A stretch of DNA of 64,000 nt from Candidatus Obscuribacterales bacterium (GTDB lineage Bacteria > Cyanobacteriota > Vampirovibrionia > Obscuribacterales > Obscuribacteraceae), in NCBI GenBank assembly GCA_031292355.1, contig JARLHI010000040.1, positions 100,090 to 164,089 on the forward strand, given 5' to 3'. The notes beneath the pieces were generated by a model, which was not told where the DNA came from, ran no database searches, and saw nothing but the letters and a program-made list of their open reading frames with translations. Numbering within the stretch: the stretch's first letter is position 1; each line of letters opens with the position of its first letter. The translations under genes and the position numbers were made by a program. Below are positions 8,994-17,461 of this stretch, in pieces.

Positions 8994-9719
8994 TCAGACT
9001 CCGCCGGCGCGCATCTGCACCATCACGTCGAACAGATGGTCCGTGGCCAGTTTTTCGTCGTCAGGCAGATGGGCAAACGCAATGGGCACGCCGAAAGTAA
9101 CGGTGGCGCCAAAGAGATGATATTGCACATCCACCGGTATCGCGAACCACTGCTGTTCACTGACCTTCTGGCACCCTTTGCCGATGCGTACAAAGCCCGG
9201 ACGATATCTCTCGCGCACAAGCTTGTTCTCTCGGTCGAGAGCGCCCTCTGGGAATATAACCAGAATGCTGTCTGTCTCTGCAGTCATAGCTTCGACTGCG
9301 GCTTTCGCGGCGTTTGCTCCAGCAAGCGCCGGATTGTTTTTGTCGTAGCCTACCGAGATCGCCCCCATCCAGGCAAGTGGCGGACCACGCAGTCCTTTTG
9401 TCTGGTTGATGGCGATGAGAAAACGCAGCTTGTAAGTGCGAGCCAATTTCGCCACAAGAGCAGCGTCTTTGATAGACACATGCTTGGGTGTGATAATCAG
9501 CCGTCCTTTGCAGTTAGCCACATTTTCCCAGCCGTTGATAGTGACTCGTCCGACGAATACTCGTGCCACCAGACAGCCCACACCCCAGCGTAGGAGTCGC
9601 GGGAGCGCGGTGATCATCGGCGCGTAATGACCGCTGCGGTGTGACAGCATCCAGCCCTGATAGCACCAGTAGGAGAACCAGATTCCGAACAGGAAGACAA
9701 ACGGCAAGTAGTAAATCAT
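8994..9719 (-). CDS. PlsC-like lysophospholipid acyltransferase
   Basis: A 241-residue membrane acyltransferase. An N-terminal transmembrane segment (YYLPFVFLFGIWFSYWCY) is followed by the acyltransferase motif I variant KH80VSIKD85 (H-x4-D) and motif III FPEG (156-159). Such enzymes transfer acyl chains to lysophosphatidic acid or related lipids at the inner membrane. The usual NH before x4D is KH here, a tolerated variant. A GGAG site precedes the ATG. A 33-residue membrane peptide gene lies 58 bp upstream and is probably co-transcribed. Confidence 0.8.
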   Translation of the reverse strand: MIYYLPFVFLFGIWFSYWCYQGWMLSHRSGHYAPMITALPRLLRWGVGCLVARVFVGRVTINGWENVANCKGRLIITPKHVSIKDAALVAKLARTYKLRFLIAINQTKGLRGPPLAWMGAISVGYDKNNPALAGANAAKAAVEAMTAETDSILVIFPEGALDRENKLVRERYRPGFVRIGKGCQKVSEQQWFAIPVDVQYHLFGATVTFGVPIAFAHLPDDEKLATDHLFDVMVQMRAGGV

Positions 9720-9777
9720 GCTTTAAAGCTCCAGTTTGGTTTGATATACGGTGTTGGGGCGCTTGAGCGGATCAAAC

Positions 9778-9879
9778 TTAGATCCGCTTGGACACCCAAC
9801 GCGAGACGAGACAATAGACCACCACCGTAACGACGATACCGACGGCGAGTTTGAGCTTCTCGACTTTCTTGCAGTTCAT
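9778..9879 (-). CDS. 33-residue single-pass membrane peptide
   Basis: A short frame with ATG at 9879 and an AGGAA site 7 bases upstream. It encodes a charged N-terminus (MNCKKVEKLK), one hydrophobic helix (LAVGIVVTVVVYCLVS) and a basic tail (RWVSKRI). The orientation rule predicts a membrane anchor with Lys/Arg on both sides. It lies directly upstream of the PlsC-like acyltransferase on the same strand, so it could be a small partner of that enzyme. The evidence is the ribosome site, the hydropathy and the context; no homology was available. Confidence 0.5.
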   Translation of the reverse strand: MNCKKVEKLKLAVGIVVTVVVYCLVSRWVSKRI

Positions 9880-10254
9880 GGGATGTTCCTGTGCTTTGAT
9901 GCTTCATGCGGTTCTCAAATCAAGTTGAAAGAAGGCAGCGCAAAGTCGAATCTATCCATGCATCAATCAAAATGCTGTGGAGATTCTGTTCGGTGGAATT
10001 TAGATTTGGTAAATGTGGTTCTGGAAAGACTTTAGATTGAGGAAGTTGTTAGTAAGACACTAGGTTAGTGCGCAGCGGATTGTAAAGTGGCGCTGCCATT
10101 TAAATCGTCAATGTTTCAGGGGAGCGGGTGAATTGATGCTAATAGGCAATAAGGTGGCCTAGCACCGCTTGCGAAAGCTATCGGAAAGCAGGGATATCAA
10201 GACGCTTGGACTGATAGATTATAATCTAACTGTTGTTTCGCCGAGCTCGCGTTT
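9880..10254. other. Intergenic region with 14-bp palindrome
   Basis: No gene supported in 375 bp. It contains the perfect palindrome TAGATTATAATCTA at 10215-10228, which embeds a TATAAT box on both strands and could be a protein-binding site or a bidirectional -10 region. The rest presumably holds the promoter of the 9879 gene. Confidence 0.3.
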
Positions 10255-10794
10255 TTAGCGAAGGGAGACGATCTTGAGCGACACTACGCCGCGGACGCAG
10301 CGTGTTCTCGCTTCGTCAAACGGGCATATTAATTGCGGGGCTACGTCCAGCGGTTTTCCATCTTTTTCGATGGCAAGGAGAAAGCGATCACCGCTTTTAT
10401 TTATGGCGATTTCCGTCGCTGTCACCAATGCAGGAAAGCCGTCATTGCCTCTCAGTTCCATCACCAGTTCGCGTTTGGTCAATGCTTTCCATTCCGGCAT
10501 CGAATCTAGCTTGCAGTCCGGTAACATCTCTGCCAATAGAAGGCGAAGAGGAACACCTGTGTATTTGACTTTGGTTTCCTTCTCTTCAGTTTCGATTGTT
10601 GTGTGTGGGTATTTACGCAAGTCCGCAATACCGATAGTTTTACTGCTTACCACGCGACCAGCTGTTTGCTCTAAATTTGCAGCAGTATCAGCGGCGCAAG
10701 TTTTTTCCACAATTGCTCCAAACAGCCCGATGGAGCAGCAAATAATCGATAGAAGACCAAGCTTTTTTCGGCTCATTTTTGCGTGAGAGAACAT
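10255..10794 (-). CDS. Exported protein related to oxidoreductase molybdopterin-binding domain
   Basis: A 179-residue protein with a signal peptide (KKLGLLSIICCSIGLFGAIV, then CAAD). The mature part (VKYTGVPLRLLLAEM, GNDGFPALVTATEI, FLLAIEKDGKPLD, TRCVRGVVSLKIV) follows the order of conserved segments in the sulfite-oxidase/YedY molybdopterin domain. The cofactor-binding Cys of active enzymes is not where expected, so this is probably one of the small periplasmic proteins of that fold that do not bind molybdopterin. AGGAG 10 bases ahead supports ATG 10794. It stands 43 bp downstream of ribH on the same strand. Confidence 0.6.
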   Translation of the reverse strand: MFSHAKMSRKKLGLLSIICCSIGLFGAIVEKTCAADTAANLEQTAGRVVSSKTIGIADLRKYPHTTIETEEKETKVKYTGVPLRLLLAEMLPDCKLDSMPEWKALTKRELVMELRGNDGFPALVTATEIAINKSGDRFLLAIEKDGKPLDVAPQLICPFDEARTRCVRGVVSLKIVSLR

Positions 10795-10837
10795 AAATCG
10801 GCAACTCCTGGGAAACTGCTATGAGACGAATTGCGAG

Positions 10838-11317
10838 CTAAGCGAGCTGCTCGATTTGCAGTTTGCGGTCGAGCAAAATGATATCGATAGTAGCTTGAGC
10901 CGCTTCAATGCCCTTGTTGCCCTCGCCTTGAGTGCGAGCGATCGCATGTTCGAGTTGATGTACTGGCAGAATTTCCATGATGATTGGAACTTCAAAGTCG
11001 TACATGACTTTACCCAGTTCGCGTATAACTGTTTGCAGAAGCACTTCGTAGTGGTCTGTGTCGCCTTTAACGACGATGCCGTAAACAATAATGGCCTGGT
11101 ATTTACCTGATCGCGCAAGCTTCTTAGACACCAGGGGAATTTCATACACTCCAGGCACCAGAAAAACATCCACTGATGTGCATTGCGCAGCTTCGAGCAT
11201 TTCTTTCGAAACTTCAACCATCCGGTCTGAGTGTTCTTTGTGCCAGGCTGCTTGCACAATGGCAATCTTTGCGCCGGCAATTGATTGAACGTTTGATGCG
11301 TCGTAAGTTTTTTTCAT
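10838..11317 (-). CDS. ribH: 6,7-dimethyl-8-ribityllumazine synthase
   Basis: A 159-residue enzyme that condenses 5-amino-6-ribitylamino-uracil with 3,4-dihydroxy-2-butanone 4-phosphate, the penultimate step of riboflavin synthesis. Family motifs are readable in order: AWHKEHSDRM, VPGVYEIPL, the substrate loop VVKGDTDHYE with the catalytic His, and NKGIEAA near the end. Normal length for a capsid-forming lumazine synthase. The other rib genes are not in the window. It follows the dapB-like gene by 33 bp on the same strand and is probably the next member of that operon. Confidence 0.9.
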   Translation of the reverse strand: MKKTYDASNVQSIAGAKIAIVQAAWHKEHSDRMVEVSKEMLEAAQCTSVDVFLVPGVYEIPLVSKKLARSGKYQAIIVYGIVVKGDTDHYEVLLQTVIRELGKVMYDFEVPIIMEILPVHQLEHAIARTQGEGNKGIEAAQATIDIILLDRKLQIEQLA

Positions 11318-11350
11318 GTGGTCTACCAGTGTGTTAGTGCGGCTTTAAAT

Positions 11351-12136
11351 TTAAGCAGATTCGGCGAATAAAAGCGTGTCCATACCGCGTATTAAACCTT
11401 TGAATTGTTGCACTTTGCGAATGGCTAGAAGCGTTCCCGCAACGTAGGGCTCCGCACCCTGCCCAGCGTCATGTCTGATACTGATTCGTTCGTTGGTCAA
11501 ACCAAAAATTGTTTCGAATCCAAGCGTATAACTCGGTAATCTGATTGAATGCACGGGTGTGCCTGCAATTTGTGCACCTCGAGCGTTTATTTCTCCGACG
11601 GTTTTTTCTAGCGGTAAGCCAAGCTCATTTGCTTTAACTTTTGCGAGTGCTTCAGCCAATTCGCGCGCAGAGCCTGATGGCGCGTCCATTTTGCCTTCGT
11701 ATGCGTAATCGATAATTTCGCGATGAGGTAGATATTTTGCTGCAATCAGAGCAAAGTGTTTAGCTAGAGCGGCCGTGATAGCGAAATTGCCGCATGAGAT
11801 AACGCCAACATCCTGACGCAAAGCTTCTTTTTCTATCTCCTCATAATCCTTTGCGCTCAATCCAGAGCTGCCAACTATGACAGAAGTTTTGTGAGCGAGG
11901 GCAGAATCAACATGTGCTCTCACAGCCGCAGCGCTTGTATAGTCGACGAAGACATCGACTGGTGTTTGGAGCGCTTCTTCGACTGATCCCGATATTTTTA
12001 TATCGCCAATTTTCGTTCCAGCTGCGTTGCGAGAAACAGCAGAGACTAATTGCAAATCTTTAGCTTGAATAATTGCTTCGACTACTTTGTTGCCCGTCCA
12101 TCCTGTTACACCAGCCAGACAAATTTTAATTACCAC
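11351..12136 (-). CDS. Atypical dihydrodipicolinate-reductase-like protein (DapB family)
   Basis: A 261-residue NAD(P)-dependent reductase. The cofactor loop GVTGWTG is at residues 9-15 and K149-M-DAPSG near the middle matches the DapB substrate loop. The C-terminal HDAG-AEPYVAGTLLA segment also matches. The His-His pair that precedes the catalytic Lys in E. coli DapB is Ala-Tyr here (145-146). This pattern, with YDYA-type spacing, is known to me from a divergent subgroup, so lysine/diaminopimelate synthesis is likely but unproven. GTG 12136, 4 bp after the mlaD-like stop, is chosen because all upstream in-frame residues are Lys/Arg-rich and non-homologous and overlap that gene. Confidence 0.75.
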   Translation of the reverse strand: MVIKICLAGVTGWTGNKVVEAIIQAKDLQLVSAVSRNAAGTKIGDIKISGSVEEALQTPVDVFVDYTSAAAVRAHVDSALAHKTSVIVGSSGLSAKDYEEIEKEALRQDVGVISCGNFAITAALAKHFALIAAKYLPHREIIDYAYEGKMDAPSGSARELAEALAKVKANELGLPLEKTVGEINARGAQIAGTPVHSIRLPSYTLGFETIFGLTNERISIRHDAGQGAEPYVAGTLLAIRKVQQFKGLIRGMDTLLFAESA

Positions 12137-12140
12137 TTTT

Positions 12141-13103
12141 CTACAGCCCCAGGAAATGATGCTTCTTCTTTTTCTTGTCGTCAGTATCGCTTGATTTATC
12201 CGAATCTTTGGCATCAGTTTTAGTTTTAGTTTTTGTTTTCTGTTCGACCGTCCCGTCTGACTTGGTCTCAGTCTTGTTTTCTTCCTTGATGTGACCGGGT
12301 CTGCCAAACATCATCTTCATCAGCGGATGCTTTTGATCGAGTATTTGATGCACTTGGTTTACGGGAGCTTGCATGTCATTTGCAAGTTTATTCATTGACT
12401 GAACCGTTTGGTTGGCATGCTCTGCCACTGGTTCCATTTTCGTCGAAAGAGAACTCACGTGGTCGGCAGTATTGCTAAGCTTCTCCATACTGCGAGAAAG
12501 CTGCGCTTGCATTTTGTCAAAGTCGATTGTATTTAGTCGTTGCACCAATTCGTTGACGACAATTTCAGGGCGGATGGGATCGTCGCCTGGCACTTCCATC
12601 TGCTCTGTTAAAAGCTTCAGATTGTGGTCGGTCTTAGCCCCCTTAGGCAGGATAATTTCAACGTACTTTGAGCCCACAATTCCGTTTGGCAAGATGATGA
12701 ACCTAGAACCTACCGGTATTCGAATCTTTGCAGGATTGGTTCGCAGCGTTACAAGAACATCTTCGCTGCCCCTGATCTTAATACCGTCAACACTGCCGAC
12801 CCGCACACCGTCTACAAAAACTGCAGCCTGGTAATTTAAACTCGCGACATCATGAAAACAAACATTGAAGCGTTGTGGAGGATTGAAAGGGGAATTACTT
12901 TTCCACCAGATGAAAGCGCCGTAGAGCAATAAAAGGGCAATCAAGCTAAACACGCCTACCAGTCCATCAGCGCGTCCCTGTCTGTACTCTCGCAACTCAG
13001 AACTACTGATGTTTGGCGGCGGTTCTGGTTTTCTCTCGGCTTGAGATTTATCTTGAGATTCACCTTGAGATTCAGGTGCTTCTAATTTATTTTCTTCACT
13101 CAT
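12141..13103 (-). CDS. MCE/MlaD-family lipid-transport protein
   Basis: A 320-residue periplasmic substrate-binding subunit of an Mla-type ABC lipid transporter, anchored by one transmembrane helix (LVGVFSLIALLLLYGAFIWW). The MCE domain follows: VDGVRVGSVDGIKI, then PVGSRFIILPNGIVGSKYVEII. A helical region of about 110 residues comes next, and then a very Lys/Thr/Asp-rich tail ending KKKKHHFLGL. It probably carries phospholipids between the membranes. ATG 13103 overlaps the mlaE-like stop by 8 bp and has GGA 7 bases upstream; a TTG start four codons earlier is weaker. No MlaF ATPase, MlaB or MlaC gene is in the window. Confidence 0.82.
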   Translation of the reverse strand: MSEENKLEAPESQGESQDKSQAERKPEPPPNISSSELREYRQGRADGLVGVFSLIALLLLYGAFIWWKSNSPFNPPQRFNVCFHDVASLNYQAAVFVDGVRVGSVDGIKIRGSEDVLVTLRTNPAKIRIPVGSRFIILPNGIVGSKYVEIILPKGAKTDHNLKLLTEQMEVPGDDPIRPEIVVNELVQRLNTIDFDKMQAQLSRSMEKLSNTADHVSSLSTKMEPVAEHANQTVQSMNKLANDMQAPVNQVHQILDQKHPLMKMMFGRPGHIKEENKTETKSDGTVEQKTKTKTKTDAKDSDKSSDTDDKKKKKHHFLGL

Positions 13104-13857
13104 AATTAATTCCAAACACTGCGTAAGTAAAAAGCCAGTTCACAATAAAACCTGCAATGAAAAGCGCAGTTACTGCGTCTGCCGAAGCAAACCGTTGTGT
13201 CTCTTCACTTTCCCGTCCATAAGCGCTACCCACCAACACTGCCAGAGTCGGATTGATCAAAATAAGTTTGACGAAGTAAGTCATCACATCTCTATCGCGG
13301 ATGTAAAGACGCGCTGTTTCCATAAAATCATTCGATGAACTGACGCCCAAAGTTGGCGCGAAAATTGCTGCCGATAAAAATCCAATCACTAAGCCGTAAG
13401 CCGCCAGTGGAATGGACATCAAAACTCCAGCTAATAGATTAGGGAGAACGAAATATTTCGCGTACTCCGCGTCTGGGCGTTTGATGCCAAAATAACGCCC
13501 CTCTGCACACAGATGAGCGGTCACCCGAGCCGCCCAGGCCATACTGACTGTAATCGGACCCAGTTCTCTCAACAGACCTACAGCGATCACAGCGCCAGAC
13601 AAATCCTGACTGCGCAGGTATCGCATTTCGAGGACAGCCTGAAGCGTCAGGGTCAAAGCAATGAAGATTGCTGAAATCATGACGAGTGGGAGGGATTGTG
13701 GACCCAGCCAGACGCACTTCGAAGCGAAGAATTGCCAATCAAAATTGGCGAAACTTCTCGGATGCAAGGCTTCTACAAGAAGCCGAAGACATAGCCCAAG
13801 TGGCTTCATCCACCGGAGCACGATGTCGTTTTCAAAACCTTCAGAGCTAATTTTCAC
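13096..13857 (-). CDS. MlaE-family ABC transporter permease
   Basis: A 253-residue integral membrane permease with five or six hydrophobic segments. The signature RELGPITVSMAWAARVTAHLCAE corresponds to the conserved ELGP...GR-GA--AAE motif of MlaE/YrbE permeases. It should form the inner-membrane core of a phospholipid transporter with the adjacent MCE protein. The start is GTG 13857 with GAGGGA about 10 bases upstream. It overlaps the downstream mlaD-like gene by 8 bp, so the two are translationally coupled. The ATPase must be supplied from elsewhere. Confidence 0.85.
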   Translation of the reverse strand: MKISSEGFENDIVLRWMKPLGLCLRLLVEALHPRSFANFDWQFFASKCVWLGPQSLPLVMISAIFIALTLTLQAVLEMRYLRSQDLSGAVIAVGLLRELGPITVSMAWAARVTAHLCAEGRYFGIKRPDAEYAKYFVLPNLLAGVLMSIPLAAYGLVIGFLSAAIFAPTLGVSSSNDFMETARLYIRDRDVMTYFVKLILINPTLAVLVGSAYGRESEETQRFASADAVTALFIAGFIVNWLFTYAVFGINYE

Positions 13858-13939
13858 AATTACGCAATCCCTCTGTTGCGATCCAGACGCATGTCATTCG
13901 AAAACGTGCCTGCCGGTGCGGCTTCTGATCTTAACAGAA

Positions 13940-15523
13940 TTATTTCAGTGCCTTCTTATCAACTTTGCCTGCCAGCGTTTTCGGCAGGTCGTCGTGGGGA
14001 CCAAGGAAGTCCCATAACATCGGTCGCTTGTGACGCGTCAAGTGTTCTGCGCAATAAGCCCTAAAGTGACGCACAAGTGCATGCCTGGTGTCATGCCTTT
14101 CTGCCTGGTTTGTTGAATTTAGACCGACACCGTGCTTCTCGTCCATGAGCACGACGGATGCTTTGACAATCTGCCCCAATCGTTTATTCGAGACCGCCGT
14201 TACCGCGACATCTTTGACCTCTAAATAATTCCGAAGAGCCGCTTCGACCTCGGCTGCATAGACTACAACGCCGCCTACTGTGACGATATCGTCTTTGCGC
14301 CCGGCAACAAACAAATAGCCGTCTTCTAAACGTCCGTAATCACCGGTGAAATATTGTCCGTCGCTCATCACTTTTTTAGTTTTTTCATCGTCGTTCAAGT
14401 ATCCGTCCATCAAAGTAGAGGAAGTTATTCGTACTTCTCCAAACTTGCCAGCGGATACAGGGACTCCTTTAGTGTCGATAATGTCTATTTCGACTTTACC
14501 CATAGCTTTCCCAACCGATAAGACCGGACCATCTTGGTTTAGCGCAAAGATTTTACTCTCAGTGGAGCCGTAGCCATTGTTTAAGCGCTTGCCAAATGTC
14601 TCTTCAAACTTCTGTGCCAGTGATACCGTCAGTGGTGCCCCGCCGCAAAGTAGTAGTTTTGTATCTTTAAGATCAATCACTCCGGGAGGTGCATTCAGTA
14701 ATGCGCCGTAGAATTGCGGTAATGCAGCGAGCAAATGTGGTTTGTGATAGTGTACTGCTTTGATAAAGGTGACCGGATCCAGCGTCGTCAAGACTGTTTT
14801 CATACCGAGCACTTGCGTGACTAATAGGACTGTCAATCCGAAGATGTGGCTAACTGGCAGTGGTGTTACCGCAGTTAGACCTTCCTCCAGGTCGACGGAC
14901 TGGGCTAAATCTATGACATTTTGTATTAAAGAACGAAGGTTGTGAACTGCAGTTTTGGGAGCACCTGTTGTCCCGGAGGTAAACAGCGCGAGCAAAGGTC
15001 GGTCCATGTCTAGGTTTCTAAAGTCTAGTGATGATTCAGAAGTCCTTGCCTTTGAACTGCTCAGCTCCGCGACCACCATGACCTTAACCGGCGATTTCGA
15101 GTCAGTATCATTGCTGAGCGCCAAATCGCTGGTCGACAGCGAAGTAAAAAGGAGTTTTGCCTTGAGTTTTTTGCACACGGCGAAAACTTCGGTCGGGTCT
15201 GTCCGGTAGTCAATTAAAGAGGCCGTAGCGTTCAGCGCCCAACAGGCTAGTAAGGTGGCACTGAACTCAAGTCGGTTTTCACAACAGAAAACTACATTGT
15301 CTCCAGCAGTGATGCCGTGTATCTTTAAATGAGACAGAGCGCTTAGCGTAAGACTTTCCATCTCTGTGTGTGTGGCTGCGTGCTCCACTCCCTTTGACAC
15401 GACGACCATCGCCTTCTTTCCCGGCGGCTGGGACAAATTGCTCGAAGGCGAATACAATCGGGCGAGTACGTCATACTGCGAAAGGCTATTATGCATTTTT
15501 TTGTCAGTCTGGAACAGATTCAT
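13940..15523 (-). CDS. AMP-forming acyl-CoA/acyl-ACP synthetase
   Basis: A 527-residue member of the ANL adenylating superfamily. The phosphate-binding motif TSGTTGAPK, the GYGSTES motif, and TGDYGRLEDGYLFVAGRKDD are present, with the final AGKVDKKALK carrying the adenylation Lys. It activates a carboxylic acid, probably a fatty acid, for transfer to CoA or a carrier protein. It is divergent from a lysophospholipid acyltransferase only 57 bp away, which supports a lipid-remodelling role. AGGA precedes ATG 15523. Confidence 0.83.
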   Translation of the reverse strand: MNLFQTDKKMHNSLSQYDVLARLYSPSSNLSQPPGKKAMVVVSKGVEHAATHTEMESLTLSALSHLKIHGITAGDNVVFCCENRLEFSATLLACWALNATASLIDYRTDPTEVFAVCKKLKAKLLFTSLSTSDLALSNDTDSKSPVKVMVVAELSSSKARTSESSLDFRNLDMDRPLLALFTSGTTGAPKTAVHNLRSLIQNVIDLAQSVDLEEGLTAVTPLPVSHIFGLTVLLVTQVLGMKTVLTTLDPVTFIKAVHYHKPHLLAALPQFYGALLNAPPGVIDLKDTKLLLCGGAPLTVSLAQKFEETFGKRLNNGYGSTESKIFALNQDGPVLSVGKAMGKVEIDIIDTKGVPVSAGKFGEVRITSSTLMDGYLNDDEKTKKVMSDGQYFTGDYGRLEDGYLFVAGRKDDIVTVGGVVVYAAEVEAALRNYLEVKDVAVTAVSNKRLGQIVKASVVLMDEKHGVGLNSTNQAERHDTRHALVRHFRAYCAEHLTRHKRPMLWDFLGPHDDLPKTLAGKVDKKALK

Positions 15524-15528
15524 ATAAT
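15501..15528 (+). promoter_or_regulatory. Sigma70-type promoter for acyltransferase gene
   Basis: TTGTCA, 16-base spacer, then a perfect TATAAT, with a start site expected about 45 bases before ATG 15581. The -35 and spacer lie inside the first codons of the divergent synthetase gene, so the two transcripts should overlap. Confidence 0.6.
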
Positions 15529-15580
15529 TACAGTCCTATCTCAGAGAATCATTTAAAACGAATGCAAATAATGGAGTGAA

Positions 15581-16465
15581 ATGTCTTCTAGAGGCCAGTT
15601 TTTTGAACGTTACAAGGAAAGTCTCGACAAATATGGCTTTGATGTCACGGCGTACAAGGATGTTGAACCATTTGTAAGACTTTTGTTCCAGCGATGGTTT
15701 GAAGTAAAAATCGCCGATATCGAACACATTCCCGCTGAAGGGAGTGCTGTCCTTTTTGGAAACCACTCGGGTGGTTTGCCGGTCGATGGACTCCTTCTCT
15801 ATGATGGCATCATCAACCAGCACCCCAATCCACGCCGTGTTCGTTATCTGGTGACAAAGCTTTTATTAAAGGCTCCAGTTGTGGGAAAAGGTTTGCAGAG
15901 CTTCGGCTGCGTACCACCCGACTACGAGATAACGACCGAACTGCTGAATGACGGGGATCTTGTGGTTATCTACCCTGAAGCCGAAAAAGGCACGGGCAAG
16001 CTTTTTAAAGACCGATACAAGCTGGTTGATTTTCATGCTGGCTTCGTCAGAGCCGCTCTGGAAACCAAATCTCCGCTAGTGCCAATTGTCACCATTGGCG
16101 GTGAGGAGGTTTATCCGATCCTCGCAAACATCAAACCTTTAGCTAAGCTGTTAAAGTGGCCCTATTACCCCCTTACTCCGTTTTTTCCCTGGTTGCCCTT
16201 TCCTTTTTTCTCCATCCCGCTACCTGCAAAGATCCTGATCTGCGTGTTCCCTCAATTCAAACTCAGATACCCACCAGAAGCGGCTAATGATGAAGACCTG
16301 GTTGCGGAAATCGCTAGCGATATTCGTAGCGATATTCAATCAAAAGTTGATGATTTACTCGCTCTTCGAACATCACCCTTTTCTAGCTGGAACATGGATG
16401 CGGTAAATGCTTATCTGAAAAGTAGTCGCTCTGTTTTTAATGTAAGCGCCAGGCATCGACTTTAG
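15581..16465 (+). CDS. Lysophospholipid/diacylglycerol acyltransferase (PlsC-fold, NHSGG type)
   Basis: A 294-residue acyltransferase. Motif I is GN61HSGGLPVD69, with H and D six residues apart as in the NHRG/NHSG subgroup rather than the H-x4-D of PlsC. Motif III is YPEAEKG, followed by HAGFVRAALETKSPLVPI. A hydrophobic stretch, PYYPLTPFFPWLPFPFF, near residue 205 suggests membrane association. It probably acylates a lipid glycerol or alcohol group. It is divergent from an acyl-adenylating enzyme that could supply the activated fatty acid. TGGAG lies five bases before ATG. Confidence 0.8.
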   Translation: MSSRGQFFERYKESLDKYGFDVTAYKDVEPFVRLLFQRWFEVKIADIEHIPAEGSAVLFGNHSGGLPVDGLLLYDGIINQHPNPRRVRYLVTKLLLKAPVVGKGLQSFGCVPPDYEITTELLNDGDLVVIYPEAEKGTGKLFKDRYKLVDFHAGFVRAALETKSPLVPIVTIGGEEVYPILANIKPLAKLLKWPYYPLTPFFPWLPFPFFSIPLPAKILICVFPQFKLRYPPEAANDEDLVAEIASDIRSDIQSKVDDLLALRTSPFSSWNMDAVNAYLKSSRSVFNVSARHRL

Positions 16466-16571
16466 AAGACCGCACCGACATTACAAGTTGCGAAAGCAGA
16501 ATGTTGACGGTTTGCAGTCTGCTAGCATAACTTAGAAGATGGACAGCGGTTATTCTGTCAAGGAATCTTAG

Positions 16572-17279
16572 ATGGATAGAATTAGCGTTGAAATCGAGCC
16601 CGGTCAGAAGGACCCTTTTGCTCAAATGCCTTTTGCCGTCGAACTCAAGCTTAATGGCGAGCATAAATTTTTCTCTGGTCTTTTAAATACCGAGAGTTTC
16701 TTCGCTGCATTCGAACGAGATGAATCGTTAGTCCAGTTCAGCGAAATATTTGGCACTTATCCAGGTGAGAATGAAGAAAAACTTGTGGCTGTTTCTTACA
16801 GAGCATATTGGTTGATTGATATTTATGCAGTCAGTTGGCAGGATGTTTTGGCCGTCGCCAATAAAATAATTGTCGCAGCGGCAGCGCCACCAGAGAGCAG
16901 CTTCCAACCTGCGAAATACGGTCAACGGCTTAATCGTTTTCGCGCTATTAGTACTGTTATTGGTGCGAAAGTTTCTACGTGCCGCGACTACGCAGCAGGA
17001 CTCATTGCTCCCGTTACTAATACAAAATTGGAAGAGTTCGTGGACCAGTGGATCGAACATCAGATTCGAAGTCACAAAGCGTATGCCGCATCCAAAGACG
17101 GTATTGAAGAAAAAAAGTTTGATCTCAAAGAAATGAGACTGGAACACCAACGGTACGAAGAATTTGACGATTATCGGGAGCGAATTTGCTCAGAATCAGA
17201 ATTGATGTGGCGTTTTATTGTCTGCGCATATCAGAGAAAACTTCCGGATTATGCAGTAGCATCGTTGGCGGCAGGTTAG
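16572..17279 (+). CDS. Hypothetical protein (235 aa)
   Basis: No family recognised. Acidic, soluble, without a signal peptide or membrane helix. The first 75 residues look like a beta-rich domain (ISVEIEPGQKDP, FAVELKLNGEHKFFSG); the rest is mostly helical with a charged segment (EEKKFDLKEMRLEHQRYEEF). AAGGAATC before ATG 16572 is a fair ribosome site. Its stop is immediately followed by GTG of a 54-residue frame, so it may be the first gene of a two-gene unit. Confidence 0.5.
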   Translation: MDRISVEIEPGQKDPFAQMPFAVELKLNGEHKFFSGLLNTESFFAAFERDESLVQFSEIFGTYPGENEEKLVAVSYRAYWLIDIYAVSWQDVLAVANKIIVAAAAPPESSFQPAKYGQRLNRFRAISTVIGAKVSTCRDYAAGLIAPVTNTKLEEFVDQWIEHQIRSHKAYAASKDGIEEKKFDLKEMRLEHQRYEEFDDYRERICSESELMWRFIVCAYQRKLPDYAVASLAAG

Positions 17280-17444
17280 GTGGAAAGTTTTTTGGGCTAC
17301 GCTGGCGCTGAATACATTGACCGCATCGAAGAATTGGCAGCGCGAGATGAGCGCTTTCGCCATCTCCTGGGTGGTGTGTGGCAAAACCAAATTGATGATG
17401 ACATTTGGACTCGAATAGAAAAAGCGAGAGGAGAAGCTTGGTAG
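17280..17444 (+). CDS. Short hypothetical protein (54 aa), abutting 16572 gene
   Basis: The GTG start follows the preceding TAG with no spacer and GGCAGG lies 5 bases upstream. The product is an acidic amphipathic helix-rich peptide (ESFLGYAGAEYIDRIEELAARDERF then LLGGVWQNQIDDDIW, ending in Trp). Its composition looks like real coding sequence and it stays open up to 17 bp before a convergent gene. It could instead be a read-through extension of the 235-residue protein across an amber codon. Too short for a homology judgement. Confidence 0.4.
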   Translation: MESFLGYAGAEYIDRIEELAARDERFRHLLGGVWQNQIDDDIWTRIEKARGEAW

Positions 17445-17461
17445 CGATGCTATCCGTCGAA

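Noticed and set aside
12137..12307. N-terminal extension of the DapB-like frame overlapping the MlaD-like gene.
   Set aside because: The extra residues are Lys/Arg-rich and non-homologous; the nucleotide-binding start of DapB fits GTG 12136.
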